From NCBI GenBank assembly GCA_902984215.1, contig CADWAF010002739.1:1-18326 (forward strand): DNA of 18,326 nt. Direction: 5' to 3'. The translations under genes and the position numbers were made by a program. Numbering within the stretch: the stretch's first letter is position 1; every line of letters starts with the position of its first letter. Positions 7,493 to 17,100 of the stretch are shown here, in pieces. The DNA is from Willaertia magna (taxonomy: Eukaryota; Heterolobosea; Eutetramitea; Acrasida; Naegleriidae). The notes beneath the pieces were generated by a model. The model saw nothing but the letters and a program-made list of their open reading frames with translations. It searched no databases and was not told the DNA's origin.

Positions 7493-9594
7493 ATGAGTGG
7501 AAATGAACAATTGAAAGGAAATGGTGCTATTTCTTCTTCTTTTATTATGAATCGGAATAATATGAATAACAATACAGGGGATAATACATCTTCAATAATG
7601 ATTGAAGATTTAGAGGAAAATACAACAAATGTTGTAGAAGGAGGAGAAAATAAAAAGGCAAATGATAAACAAGAAGTACAACAAGAAGAATCAAATGATG
7701 TAATTATTGAAGAAAATGATGAAGATGAAGAAAAAGATAATTTATGTATTATTTGTAGAGATGAATGGAAAACACATGGTGACCATAAAGTTGTTGCTTT
7801 GCCTTGTGGACATATCTATGGGTAAGTTTAATTAGAACTAAATATTCTTAACAATCTTAAAGAAAATCATGTTTAGAGAAATGGTTTGAAAAATCTACTC
7901 TCTGTCCATTCTGTAGAGTGAAATGTAAAGGTAAAAGTGATATTATTCCAATCTATTTAGAAGCATCTGTAAATAAGATTGCAATGAAGAAATATGCTGG
8001 AATAAAAGAAAGAGAAAAACAAGAAATTAGGAAAAGATTAAGAGGTGAAAGAAAGAAAAGAAAATTATTTGAAAATCAATTAGTTACAATGAGACAAGAT
8101 ATTAAAAAGTATTTAGAAGCCTTAAAAGAGGAAAGTATTAATACGAATGATAATTATAGTTCAAATATTACTCAATTTTTAAATTCATTAACGAAAGGGA
8201 TAGATGAAAGTAGTAAATATTTTGATAATTTTCCAAGTGATAAGGTTAATAAGAATAACAAACAAAATAATTTATCTTCATCATCACCTCCTTCCGATAG
8301 TATAAGTTCTAATCTTGATGAAGATGATGATTTTTTTGAAATTCCAAATCAAAACGGTAATGAAACAAGTATGAAAGGAAAACATTTTTCTTTTATTAAA
8401 TTATTTAGTACTTATCATACTTATAGATTTTTTAAATTTATGGATGAATCAACAATATGTTTAGATAATAAAACACTTAATTCAATAACTATTTATTCAA
8501 TAGTTAATGGAAAGGCTGAGGAGATACCACTTGGAGATAAAAAGAATATTTCTTCATCAATTGATTTAGATACTGAATATCCAAATGTTTTGGATTTAAA
8601 GTATTCATCAAAGAATGATTTTATTTATTGTTCTTTAGATGATAGATCTGTTAAGATTTTAGATGTTAAATCAAGTAATAAGATTTATGATAATTTATTT
8701 AATGATATTGTAAATTGTATTTCAGTAAATGAAGATAATAATTATACTGTTTATTGTGGCCTAGAAAATGGTGAAATTAATGGAATTGATTTAAGAATGA
8801 CAAATCAATTGACTTATCAATTTAAGCCAAATATTAGTCCAATAACTTCAAATGCAAATACAATTACTAGTTTAGCATTTATACCTAAAAGTAATTCATT
8901 AGTGTATACTACATTGAATTCTGGAATATTTGAAGCTAATTTAAATAATATTAATAATAATAATATGGAACAAGAATATCCAGTAAATTTATTTTCAAAT
9001 GTAAATAAGATACCATGCAATTATCAAAATACTATGCGTGCTTATAATGTGAGCTATGATTCTTACTCCAGTAAGATTGCCTTTTCTTTTTCTTCTTTTG
9101 GTGAGAAAAAGAGGAATATAGATCATTTCATTTACAATGAAACTAGTGGAATAGTTAATCATGAAGAACCTATTGTTCACGTTAAAGAACCAGAGATTAG
9201 TATACCCTCATCCCATACATTCTCAGTATTTGAAAAGCTTGAAAGTACAAAAGTACCAATGCTAAAGTTAAATTCTCCAACACTTTTATTTAGTGTTACT
9301 GCTCCATCTGACATTATAACTATTGAGGATGAGGAAAGTAATTTGTTAGACAACTCGGTAGAAGTTATTGGGGGTACAACAAATGATATTAATCTAGATA
9401 GAACATTACTTGCATATACAAGATACAGGTATGTCTCTCTTGTTGATGCCAAAACTGGAGAGATATTCCAACAATTACCTTCAAATCATTTACTTCCACT
9501 CACTTCAATAGATTATACTCATAGTCCTTTTGGAACATATTTTGGTCAACTTTCACCTGATAGATTTACACTCTTTTTATACAAAGATCATTAA
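7493..9594 (+). CDS. RFWD3-like RING/WD40 E3 ubiquitin ligase (2 exons)
   Basis: Exons 7493-7821 and 7863-9594 join to 686 codons plus a stop. The join restores an RFWD3-type RING: C85-x2-C88, C105-G-H107, C113 and C124-x2-C127, reading CGHIYGKSCLEKWF across the junction. The N-terminus (1-82) is acidic and disordered. After the RING comes a basic coiled coil (about 155-198), then a Ser/Asn/Asp-rich linker, then a WD40-type beta-propeller (about 290-680) with recognisable blades at about 349-379 and 392-421. This order is that of RFWD3, which ubiquitinates RPA and RAD51 at stalled forks in animals; human RFWD3 is somewhat longer. The fifth zinc position is Gly110, which I recall is also Gly in RFWD3. 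The ATG follows four A residues. Another RING/WD40 ligase is possible, but RFWD3 fits best. Confidence 0.85.
7822..7862 (+). other. 41-nt intron in the RFWD3-like gene
   Basis: The donor is GTAAGT at 7822 and the acceptor AAG ends at 7862, with a CTTAAC branch-like motif about 15 nt before the end. It interrupts a codon after its second base (GG|A, Gly110), inside the RING. Without splicing the frame stops immediately at GGG TAA. Removing it restores the Cys-Leu-Glu-Lys-Trp segment of the RING. Confidence 0.92.
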
Positions 9595-9610
9595 AATAAA
9601 ACTTTATTTT
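9593..9610. promoter_or_regulatory. Mirror-image bidirectional poly(A) signal
   Basis: AAAATAAA (9593-9600), AC, then TTTATTTT (9603-9610) forms a perfect 8-bp inverted repeat. It puts AATAAA on the + strand right after the RFWD3-like stop and AATAAA on the - strand 11 bp past the CSN6 stop. The two genes converge with 24 bp between stop codons, so one small element can serve both. Confidence 0.6.
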
Positions 9611-9618
9611 ACAAATAC

Positions 9619-10579
9619 TTAAAACATTCCTCTTCTCTTTGAAGAATACATTGAAGAATATTTATCAACAACATTATTTAATTGAGCAGTACCTTTTGTC
9701 ATTGTAGATAAATAAGTAATCATTAAAGCTTCATTCATATCATTAACATAATCATTAAGGAATTTGTCAGAATCTACAGCTGGTAAACGATGAGATAAAG
9801 ATGAAATTTCTCTTAATTTCTTATGATCTGGTTCAATAACACCTTGTTTAACTAATTCTAAATATTTAATTAAAATTTCAACTCTTTGAGTTAACATTTG
9901 AATGGCATTAGATAAAGTATTAAATTGTGGAATTAAAGATGAAGTAGAACCATCTCTTTTATCCATTCTATTAACTTGATCTACAACAATACGTTCACTT
10001 TCTTCAGTTTCAATCTTAAAATTAAGAGATGCCCAATTCATACTTTTATCAGTGTTATTAATATTACTTTCATAAACATATAATGGTAATTCTTTTTGAT
10101 TTACTCCAAAATTAGTACCACATAATAAAACTAATGGTGATTCATTATATCTCATTACTTCTTCTTGAATTTGAGTATATTCTGGTCTAATTTCAGTTCC
10201 TGTTGCATACCAACCTAAAACATCATAATTCTTATAAACTTGTTTGTCTATTTATTTTATTAATATTAAAATTAATATTTGAAAACTTACATTGTTCAAC
10301 CTTTTCTTGTAAATAAGTATGGTCAATATTTATATGTCCGGATTTTTCTACACTAAAAATCATTTCAAAAGATGTTCTTACTTCAACTTTTCTTCCTTCT
10401 TGAGTACCGAATAAAATACCAAGAACTTTAGAATCCATTGATGAGTCATTCATAACAGATCCTTGTTTTAATTGATACTTTTTTCTTGTGTAGTGATCTG
10501 AAATGTTAATAATAATAAGTGGGTGAATATAAAGATCAAGTGCTGAGGTTGATTCTTCTACTTTCTTCTCTTGAGACAT
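9619..10579 (-). CDS. COP9 signalosome subunit 6 (2 exons)
   Basis: Minus-strand exons 10579-10291 and 10247-9619 join to 305 codons plus a stop. The product matches CSN6, a non-catalytic MPN subunit of the signalosome that removes NEDD8 from cullins. Diagnostic pieces are IHPLIIINISDHYTR (18-32), LGILFGTQEGRKVEV, the junction-spanning EQYKQVYKNYDVLGWYATG, TEESERIVVDQVNRM and the C-terminal RRGMF. Where an active JAMM enzyme has HxH after GWY, this protein has ATG, so it is the inactive MPN- type, as known for CSN6. The C-terminal half is helical. Length is close to human CSN6 (about 327). The ATG follows five A residues. It lies downstream of NOLC1 on the same strand (121-bp gap) and converges with the RFWD3-like gene. 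Confidence 0.93.
10248..10290 (-). other. 43-nt intron in CSN6
   Basis: Read on the minus strand, it starts GTAAGT at 10290 and ends TAG at 10248, and is nearly all A/T inside. It splits a Tyr codon (T|AC). Splicing joins the CSN6 segment EQ to YKQVYK, which matches family members across the junction. Confidence 0.92.
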
Positions 10580-10699
10580 TTTTTAGGTTTTATTTTTTGA
10601 TCAATTTATTTTTTTTTTAAAAATGAATAAATTTCTTCAATTACAAAATGATTTCTGAAATGAATGAAAACCACTGCAAAGTTCTTGCTTCACAAAAAA

Positions 10700-10705
10700 T
10701 TTATT
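10700..10705 (-). promoter_or_regulatory. AATAAA spanning the NOLC1 stop codon
   Basis: On the minus strand AATAAA covers 10705-10700, with the NOLC1 stop TAA (10703-10701) inside it. The 121-bp gap from here to the CSN6 start (10580-10700) shows nothing else beyond A/T runs; it must hold the CSN6 promoter and the NOLC1 mRNA end. Confidence 0.45.
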
Positions 10706-13410
10706 TTTTATTATTGTTGAATTTAATACTTCTTACTGAACTATCAATGGTACCTGCACCCTTGTAAGACTTCTTTTTCTTTCCTTTTGCTGCCTTGAAT
10801 GACTTTCCTTTTGTTTTAACTAAATCTTTGAAAGCTTTTTCTCCGTGAGATCCATATGTAAATTCTCTTGTCTTTAATCTGTCATCTAAATATTTAACAT
10901 CTTCTTTCTTTACTCTTCTGTATGGTTCGCCACCTTTTCTTGGTTTTTCATCTTCTTCTGCTTCATCTTCTTCTTCATTCTTTTCCTCTTGAACTGGAGC
11001 GGTAAATTTCTTCTTCTTTATCAATGGATTAGAAGGAGTATCATTACGTTTACGCTTTAATTCATTTTCGTCATCATTATTTTCCTTAGCAGCATCATTT
11101 TCAGAACTACCCTTCTTTTCAGTTTCCTTTTCAGAATCAGATGAATCATCAGAGTCAGAGTCATCTTTCTTAGTTTGTTTTGTAGTTGTAACAGGGGTTA
11201 TCTTAGTATTTGGTTTTGTGTTTTCTTTTTCGCTATCGGAATCAGAATCATCACTAGAGGTATCCATTTTGTCTACCTTTTGTGGTGCCTTAGTTTCTTG
11301 CTTTGTAGGTTTTACTTTCTCCTTTTCATCTTCAGATGAGTCACTATCATCAGAACTGCTGTCCTTTTGTTTAGTAGTTGTAGTTGTTTTTCCAGGTGTT
11401 ATGATTACTTCAGATTTCTTTTGTTTTTCATCGTCAGAATCAGAATCAGAACTGTCAGATGAATCATCTTTGCTTAGTTTAGTTACTTTTCCAGGTGTTT
11501 CAATTCTTGGAGTTTTGTCTAGTTCGACACTTATAATAGAGCTATTATGCTTAGATGGTGTTTTTTCATCTTCAGAGGAATCGTCAGATGAGTCACTGTC
11601 TTCCTTTTTGGTTTGAACCTTAGATGGTGTGGAGGCAGGTTTGACTTCAGTCTTCTTTTCGGTTTCTTTCTCACTATCAGAGGAATCATCAGAATCAGAG
11701 TCATCTTTCTTAGTTTGTTTTGTAGTGGAAACAGGAGTTGGTTTTGGAGCTTCTTTCATTTCCTTATCGCTGTCTGAATCACTTGAGCTATCAGAATCAT
11801 CTTTCTTTGTTTTTGGTGGTTGTACAACTGTCTTTGGTGTTTGTTGTACAGGTTTTGAAGGTTGTTTCTTTTCATCTTCTGAAGAATCAAAGTCATCAGA
11901 GGAACTATCTTTCTTTGCAATGGTTGGTTTTGTTGAGGTTTGTGTGACAACAGGTGCTTTCTTTATCTCTTTTTCTTTTTCGTCATCACTTGAATCACTA
12001 TCAGAAGATGTATCCATTTTGTCTTTCTTTTGTTCAACTGGTTTTACTGGAGTTGCAGTTGTTTGTTTTGGTTTTTCATCTTCTGAAGAAGAATCAGAAT
12101 CAGAAGAACTATCTTTCTTGGTTTGTTTTTGTGGAATAGTTTTTTCTACTGGTTTTGGTTGTGTTTGAGATTTTGTCTTTTCTTTTTCATCATCAGAACT
12201 GTCGTCTGAACTATCGGAATCTTTAGTTTCGGTTTTCTTTGTAACTGTTGTTGTTGGAACAGATGTTTTAACTGGTTGTTTCTTTTCTTTTTCGCTATCG
12301 GATGATGAGTCAGAATCAGAGCTATCTTTCTTTGTTGTTTTTGGTGGTTGTACAACTGTCTTTGGTGTTTGTTGTACAGGTTTTGAAGGTTGTTTCTTTT
12401 CGTCTTCAGAAGAATCGGAATCATCAGAGGAACTATCTTTCTTTGAAGAAGAGGTTGTAGTTGGTTTAGAGGTTTGAGTTACTGGTGTTGCTTTTACTTT
12501 TTTATCTTCATCACTGGAATCAGAGTCATCGGAAGAACTATCTTTCTTTGTGGTAGTTTGAGGTTTTGTTTGGGTTTGAGAAACAACAGGTGCTGTCTTT
12601 GTTTTCTCCTTTTCTTCTTCACTTGAATCGCTATCAGAAGATGTATCCATTTTGTCTTTCTTTTGTTCAACTTGTTTTGGTTGGGTTGTAGTTGTTGTTT
12701 GTTTTGGTTTTTCATCCTCTGAAGAAGAATCAGAATCAGAAGAACTATCTTTCTTGGTTTGTGGAGTAGTTTTTTGAGTTGTTAAGGTTTGTTTTTGTTT
12801 TTGGTCCTTATCGCTATCAGAAGAAGATGAAGAGCTCTTTGTTGCTTTAGATTTGGTTGTAGTTACTGGTTCTTTCTTTTCTAAAGGTTTCATTTCAACA
12901 TCACTATCGTCGGAATCGGAAGAAGATGATTTTGTTGGTTTTGTTTTTCTGAACTTCTTTTTCTTTTCAGTGGTTTCTTCTGTTTCCATAGGTGCAGAAG
13001 TTGTTCCATTTTCTTGTTTATTGAAATACTCTTCGTAAATATCCTTAATTTTTGGTACGTCTAATTTGTCAAAATTATTCTGTTAATTTAAAGTTGGATT
13101 AGTAAAGGGAATTAATAACGCAACTTACCATTCCGGATGTTTCTGCAAAAACTCTAGCTGCTTCATCTAGCTCACAAAATACTAGGAAATCAAAAATTGC
13201 AGGATATAATTTTTTTAATTTTTCTTGTTGTTGTTTTTTACTTGGAGTAACTGTAAAAGATGAACTTTGTACTTTATTAAAAACAACATGTTTTCCGCCT
13301 TTGACTGGAGCTTTCTTGGAAGAAAAACCTAATCCTTTATGGCCATGTGTAGCTGTTTCTTCTAAGTGGTGTACATAATTTTCTTGTTGTGCCTCTGTGA
13401 AACCTTTCAT
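10701..13410 (-). CDS. Nopp140/NOLC1 (SRP40) nucleolar phosphoprotein (2 exons)
   Basis: Minus-strand exons 13410-13129 and 13079-10701 join to 886 codons plus a stop. Nopp140 chaperones box C/D and H/ACA snoRNPs in nucleoli and Cajal bodies and is heavily phosphorylated by CK2. The N-terminal LisH motif (about 68-94: LYPAIFDFLVFCELDEAARV) continues across the splice site. The centre (about 130-790) alternates about 18 acidic Ser/Asp/Glu clusters with Lys/Pro/Thr/Gln linkers; vertebrate Nopp140 has about ten. A basic KRKR/KKKK patch follows. The conserved SRP40 C-terminal domain closes the protein, with PYRRVKKEDVKYLDDR, KGKSFKAAKGKKKKSYKGAG and RSIKF. The ATG follows eight A residues. Segments of the repeat region are nearly identical at DNA level, suggesting recent expansion. 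Confidence 0.93.
11807..11873 (-). repeat. 67-nt exact direct repeat inside NOLC1, copy 1
   Basis: This 67-nt stretch is identical to 12335-12401 (offset 528 bp). It encodes the linker QPSKPVQQTPKTVVQPPKT. Identity includes third codon positions, so the copies have had little time to diverge. Confidence 0.85.
12004..12126 (-). repeat. Longer duplicated segment inside NOLC1, copy A2
   Basis: This block (cluster DSSSDSDSSSEDEKPKQ, linker, then DKMDTSSDSDSS) resembles 12637-12762. The two ends match at offsets of 633 and 636 bp, with a nearly exact stretch (one T/C difference) at 12061-12126 and an exact one at 12004-12039. A third, more diverged DKMDTSSD copy lies near 11255-11285. Confidence 0.75.
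12335..12401 (-). repeat. 67-nt exact direct repeat inside NOLC1, copy 2
   Basis: It is identical to 11807-11873. The spacing differs from the 633-636 bp offset of the neighbouring duplicated block, so the duplication was followed by gain or loss of single units. Confidence 0.85.
12637..12762 (-). repeat. Longer duplicated segment inside NOLC1, copy A1
   Basis: Partner of 12004-12126. Protein order is the same in both (EDEKPKQ cluster, VEQKKDKMDTSSDSDSS, then a TKAPVV-type linker), with a few substitutions and a short length difference in the Thr-rich linker. Confidence 0.75.
13080..13128 (-). other. 49-nt intron in NOLC1
   Basis: On the minus strand it begins GTAAGT at 13128 and ends AACAG at 13080, with a TACTAATCC branch-like site about 25 nt before the end. 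It lies between codons, right after SGM of the LisH motif. Splicing gives SGMNNFDKLDVPKIKDIY, a natural continuation. Confidence 0.93.
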
Positions 13411-13613
13411 TTTTTTTTGTTTCGGAAAATGTTAAATTGAATCGAGGATTTTGTTGAACTGGGTTAAAAAATTAATTGAATTTAACATTCTTTTTTATAG
13501 ATGGGTTATAATTAATATTTATTAAATAATAATATACAAGTTTAATTGGATATATATGTTAATATTACAACATATAATTTCAGAACAAAGCAGAAACAAA
13601 ATGAAAAGATGAT
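13411..13613. promoter_or_regulatory. Spacer between NOLC1 start and 5S rRNA gene
   Basis: This 203-bp gap must contain the NOLC1 promoter and 5' UTR, read leftward. The part nearest the 5S gene is A/T-rich, then purine-rich (about 13580-13612). Apart from the eight-A leader next to the NOLC1 ATG I recognise no element. Confidence 0.4.
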
Positions 13614-13731
13614 ATCTACGGCCATACCACTGTGAAAGCACCTCATCCCGTCCGATTTGAGAAGTTAAGCACAGTAGGGCTACATTAGTACTGAGATGGG
13701 AGACTTCTCGGGAACCTGTAGTGCTGTAGAT
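13614..13731 (+). rRNA. 5S ribosomal RNA
   Basis: A 118-nt gene aligning end to end with eukaryotic 5S rRNA. The terminal stem pairs ATCTAC with GTAGAT. Conserved text includes ACGGCCATACCAC, GAAGTTAAGC, TTAGTACTGAGATGGGAGAC and GGGAACC. Arms pair as in the standard fold: CTGTG (13630-13634) with CACAG (13670-13674), CTCA with TGAG, and CTACA (13680-13684) with TGTAG (13717-13721). The helix sequences differ from the common text yet still pair, which argues for a functional gene. The internal Pol III control region lies around GAAGTTAAGC and the GATGGGAGAC segment. It is a single copy here, among protein genes, not in a tandem array. Confidence 0.96.
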
Positions 13732-13736
13732 TTTTT
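13731..13736 (+). terminator. Pol III oligo-T terminator of the 5S gene
   Basis: Six T residues begin at the predicted 3' end of the 5S rRNA, the usual Pol III stop. A second six-T run follows at 13758-13763. Confidence 0.8.
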
Positions 13737-14135
13737 GCTATAAGCTATCTATAGTACTTTTTTAGCAAATTTTATTCGCCAAAAAAACAGAATAAAATTA
13801 TAGTATATAAAATTAAAAAATAATTATTAATTTTAAAAAATTATAATAAAAAATTCAACATTAATTTATAACAATTATTATAAAAAAAAACTTTAAAAAT
13901 TCATTAAACTATATAAAAAAAAATATTTAAAATAATTATTTTTAATTAATTTATACAAAAAACATAATTGTTTTTTTTTGTATGCATAAATTCAAAATTC
14001 AAAATTTAAAATTTCAAAAAAAATAAAATTTTAAAAATTACAATAAAATTTTATTTTATTATTTTTATAAAAATTATTTTGGTTACTCTGATTTGTATTT
14101 ATTTAAAAAAGTAAAATTTATTTTAATTGAATAAA
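13737..14135. other. AT-rich spacer between 5S and LYS2 ends
   Basis: This 399-bp gap is downstream of both neighbours: the 5S gene ends on the left and LYS2, read leftward, ends on the right. It contains the hairpin at 13768-13799 and, on the minus strand, an AATAAA (14122-14117) 13 bp past the LYS2 stop. The rest is A/T runs with no recognisable gene. Confidence 0.6.
13768..13799. repeat. Perfect 10-bp inverted repeat after the 5S gene
   Basis: AATTTTATTC (13768-13777) is the exact reverse complement of GAATAAAATT (13790-13799), with a 12-nt loop GCCAAAAAAACA. A smaller 7-bp pair, TTTGCTA against TAGCAAA, lies just before it (about 13734-13770). Either could be chance in A/T DNA, but both include G/C pairs. 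Confidence 0.5.
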
Positions 14136-17100
14136 TTATTGCAATCTATTATTTCTCATTAATCCACGATAGTTAAAGGATGTTGGAGAAGGTGGTTCGT
14201 TGTGTGTTGAATTTACATCTCTGTGTATTGTAGAAATATCAAGAGGAGAAACAACCTTTTCTCTCTTTGGAGCTGGGATTTTATCAAAACCTAATTTCTT
14301 TGCTAACTCTGTTGGTTGACTTGGAGGTTCTAAGAAACCACATTTACACAAAAAGTAATAATATGTTGTCATCAATTCAATAACCTTTGGACATCTTACA
14401 TTTGAGTTTTCTAAACCTTCCAAAGTATTTGAATTGTCATACCAAGGTCTATTTGAATTAGACATTCTAGTATTAAAATCATCTGTAAAGTATGTCAACA
14501 TTGGATATAATGCATTTTCCTCTTCATTTTCTCCAAGTTTCTTTTCTACAGTTTGTTCAAATAACTTTTCTTTCCATTCAGCAAATGGCAATGGATCTAC
14601 TTTATAACCTAATTTATTTCCAGCAATAAATAGAGAATTAAAGAAGAATTCATGAGGATTGACCAAGTGATATGCTTGATGTTTAACAACACTGTCCATT
14701 GTTCTAGATAAATAAATTATTGCACCTGAAACAAAGTCAACTGGAGACATATCTAATTTACTTGTTGGCATATCAGGATAACAACCTAATTGAATACATC
14801 CCTTAATCATTCTACATAAGAAATCATCTGGATTCCATGAACCTGTCTTTGCGTGACCAGTAATATAACCAGGTCTATATATACAAACAGGTAAACCTCT
14901 TAGTCTTGCATTCATACATAACTTTTCAGCAACATATTTACTTTGTGGATATCCTCCCTTTAAATCTTCATGATAAGGTAAAGTAGAATCTTCATAAACA
15001 TCACTAAATTGATTGTATTGATCAGAATCAAATACAGATGTTGTACTGACATAGTGAACAGGTGTTAATTTCTTACCACTACATGCTAAACGTAAAATTT
15101 CTCTTGTACCATTAACATTAGGTGTCTTTAACTTTTCATAACTATAAAGCCAATGGACAGCTGCACCATTGTGAATAATGACATCAATTAAATCAGATAA
15201 CTCTTCAAATCTCTTTGGAGAAATACCTAAAAGTGGTTTAGATAAATCACCAATAATAGGAATAATTCTATTTTCAACAATTTCGTGTAAATTGGTCTTG
15301 TTGACTTGATTTCTACTTTCTTTTTCTTCTTCTTGATCAATTTCCTTAGTTGTCCAAACAAAGTGATAAGACATTAAACTTTCTAAAATACGTTTCTTTG
15401 CTTTTTCTTCATTTTCTGCTCTGACAAGACAATAAATTCTTGCAGATGTCTTCTTTAATAAATCAGCTAATAAGAATGCACCCAAGAAACCAGTACAACC
15501 TGAAAGTAAAACTTCTCTTGGATCACTCCATGTCTTTGAATAATTAATAAAGTCATTAAAAGAAAGTTGATGGTTTGGACGGATAGTTGCTTCCAAATGT
15601 GTTTCAGCAGATAAGTCAAGAATTTGTGATGATTGTACTGATGATTTTCCTGTTTTTAATTGTTCAATAGCAACAGCTAATGAACTGATAGTTGGAGCTC
15701 TAAATAACACTTCGACTGGAAGAGTGGATGCACCCTCAACTTTTTGTCTAATCTTTAATGTTAATTGTGTTGCATTAATAGAGTGACCTCCTAAATCAAA
15801 GAAGTTGTCATGAATACCAATACCCTTAGAATTACCACCTCTTAATATTTCAGCCCAAATTTCAACTAATTGTTTTTCTAATGGTGTTCTTGGTGCAACA
15901 AATGTTTCTTCATCTTCATTACTAGAAACATTTAATTCTGGTCTTGGTAAACTTTGTTTCATGATTTTACCATTTGGTGTTAATGGAATCTTGTCTAATG
16001 GAACAAAGTAAGATGGAATCATATATTCAGGTAATTTGGTCTTTAAATAGTTTCTAAGATCTTTGATAATAGAATTAATAATACTTGCTCTTAATTGATG
16101 ATCCATATTATAGAAATTACCATATGTTGAACTCTTTTCAATTTCTACCTTGTCGAGAACAAAGTATGTGACAATTCTTTTTTCGTTTGTTCCAACAACA
16201 CAATCTTCTCTTACAATAGTCACACTTTCTTTAACTAAATCATGACTTACTAAGGCAGTATTAATTTCACCTAACTCAATTCTAAAACCACGAATTTTAA
16301 TTTGGTCGTCAGCTCTACCACTACATTCAGCATCACCAGAATTTAAATATCTACCTAAATCACCAGTTCTATACATTCTATCAACTGTACCTGCTGACAT
16401 GAATGGATTTGGAATGAATTTTTCTCTTGTGTCCTTATCCTTTCCTTTATATCCTTGAGATAAGTGAGGAGAACGCATATAAATCTCACCCATTTCTCCA
16501 ATACCACATAACATGAATTTATTTCCACGAGATGTAAATCTTGAACAAATCAAGGATTGAACATCAAGCATACCTCTACCAATTGGTAAAATATCTTTTA
16601 AGTTTTCAAAAGGAATTTTAGTTTCTTCGCATAATTCACCAGGACGTGGAACTAGATAATAAGTTACGGAACGTTGTGTTTCTGTAGAACCATAAATATT
16701 GATAACTTTAAGTTGTGGTGCAATATCACACAATCTTTTAACAAATTTCTTTGTCAAAACATCACCAACAAAGAATGCATATCTTAAATGGTTCAATTTA
16801 ACGCTATCACCACCAGTTGTCACTGCAATACTTGCTGCAGAAGTAAGTAATTGACCCATAGCAGGTGTGAGATGTGTAATTGTAATTTGTTTTTCTTCAA
16901 ACCATTCAGCCAATCTACCTGGATTTACAATATCTTCATTTGTTGGAATATATAAAGTTGCACCTAAGAACCAAGGAGTGAAAATATCACGTTGTAAAGG
17001 ATCATGAGCAATACCTGATTGCATAGAAAATCTATCCTTTTCAGAAAATCCAAATCTTTGTTTCATCCATGGATAATAATGTGTTAAAGGACCAAATCTA

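Noticed and set aside
8817..9180. Short minus-strand frames around 8817-9180
   Set aside because: They are antisense to the WD40 region, with low-complexity hydrophobic translation and no start context.
9177..9452. Minus-strand 91-codon frame inside the RFWD3-like gene
   Set aside because: It overlaps well-supported propeller coding sequence and has no similarity or leader of its own.
11218..12168. Long + strand open frames opposite NOLC1
   Set aside because: They are antisense images of the Ser/Asp/Glu repeat codons, giving repetitive Ser/Glu/Phe protein with no domain, while the minus strand encodes a clear Nopp140.
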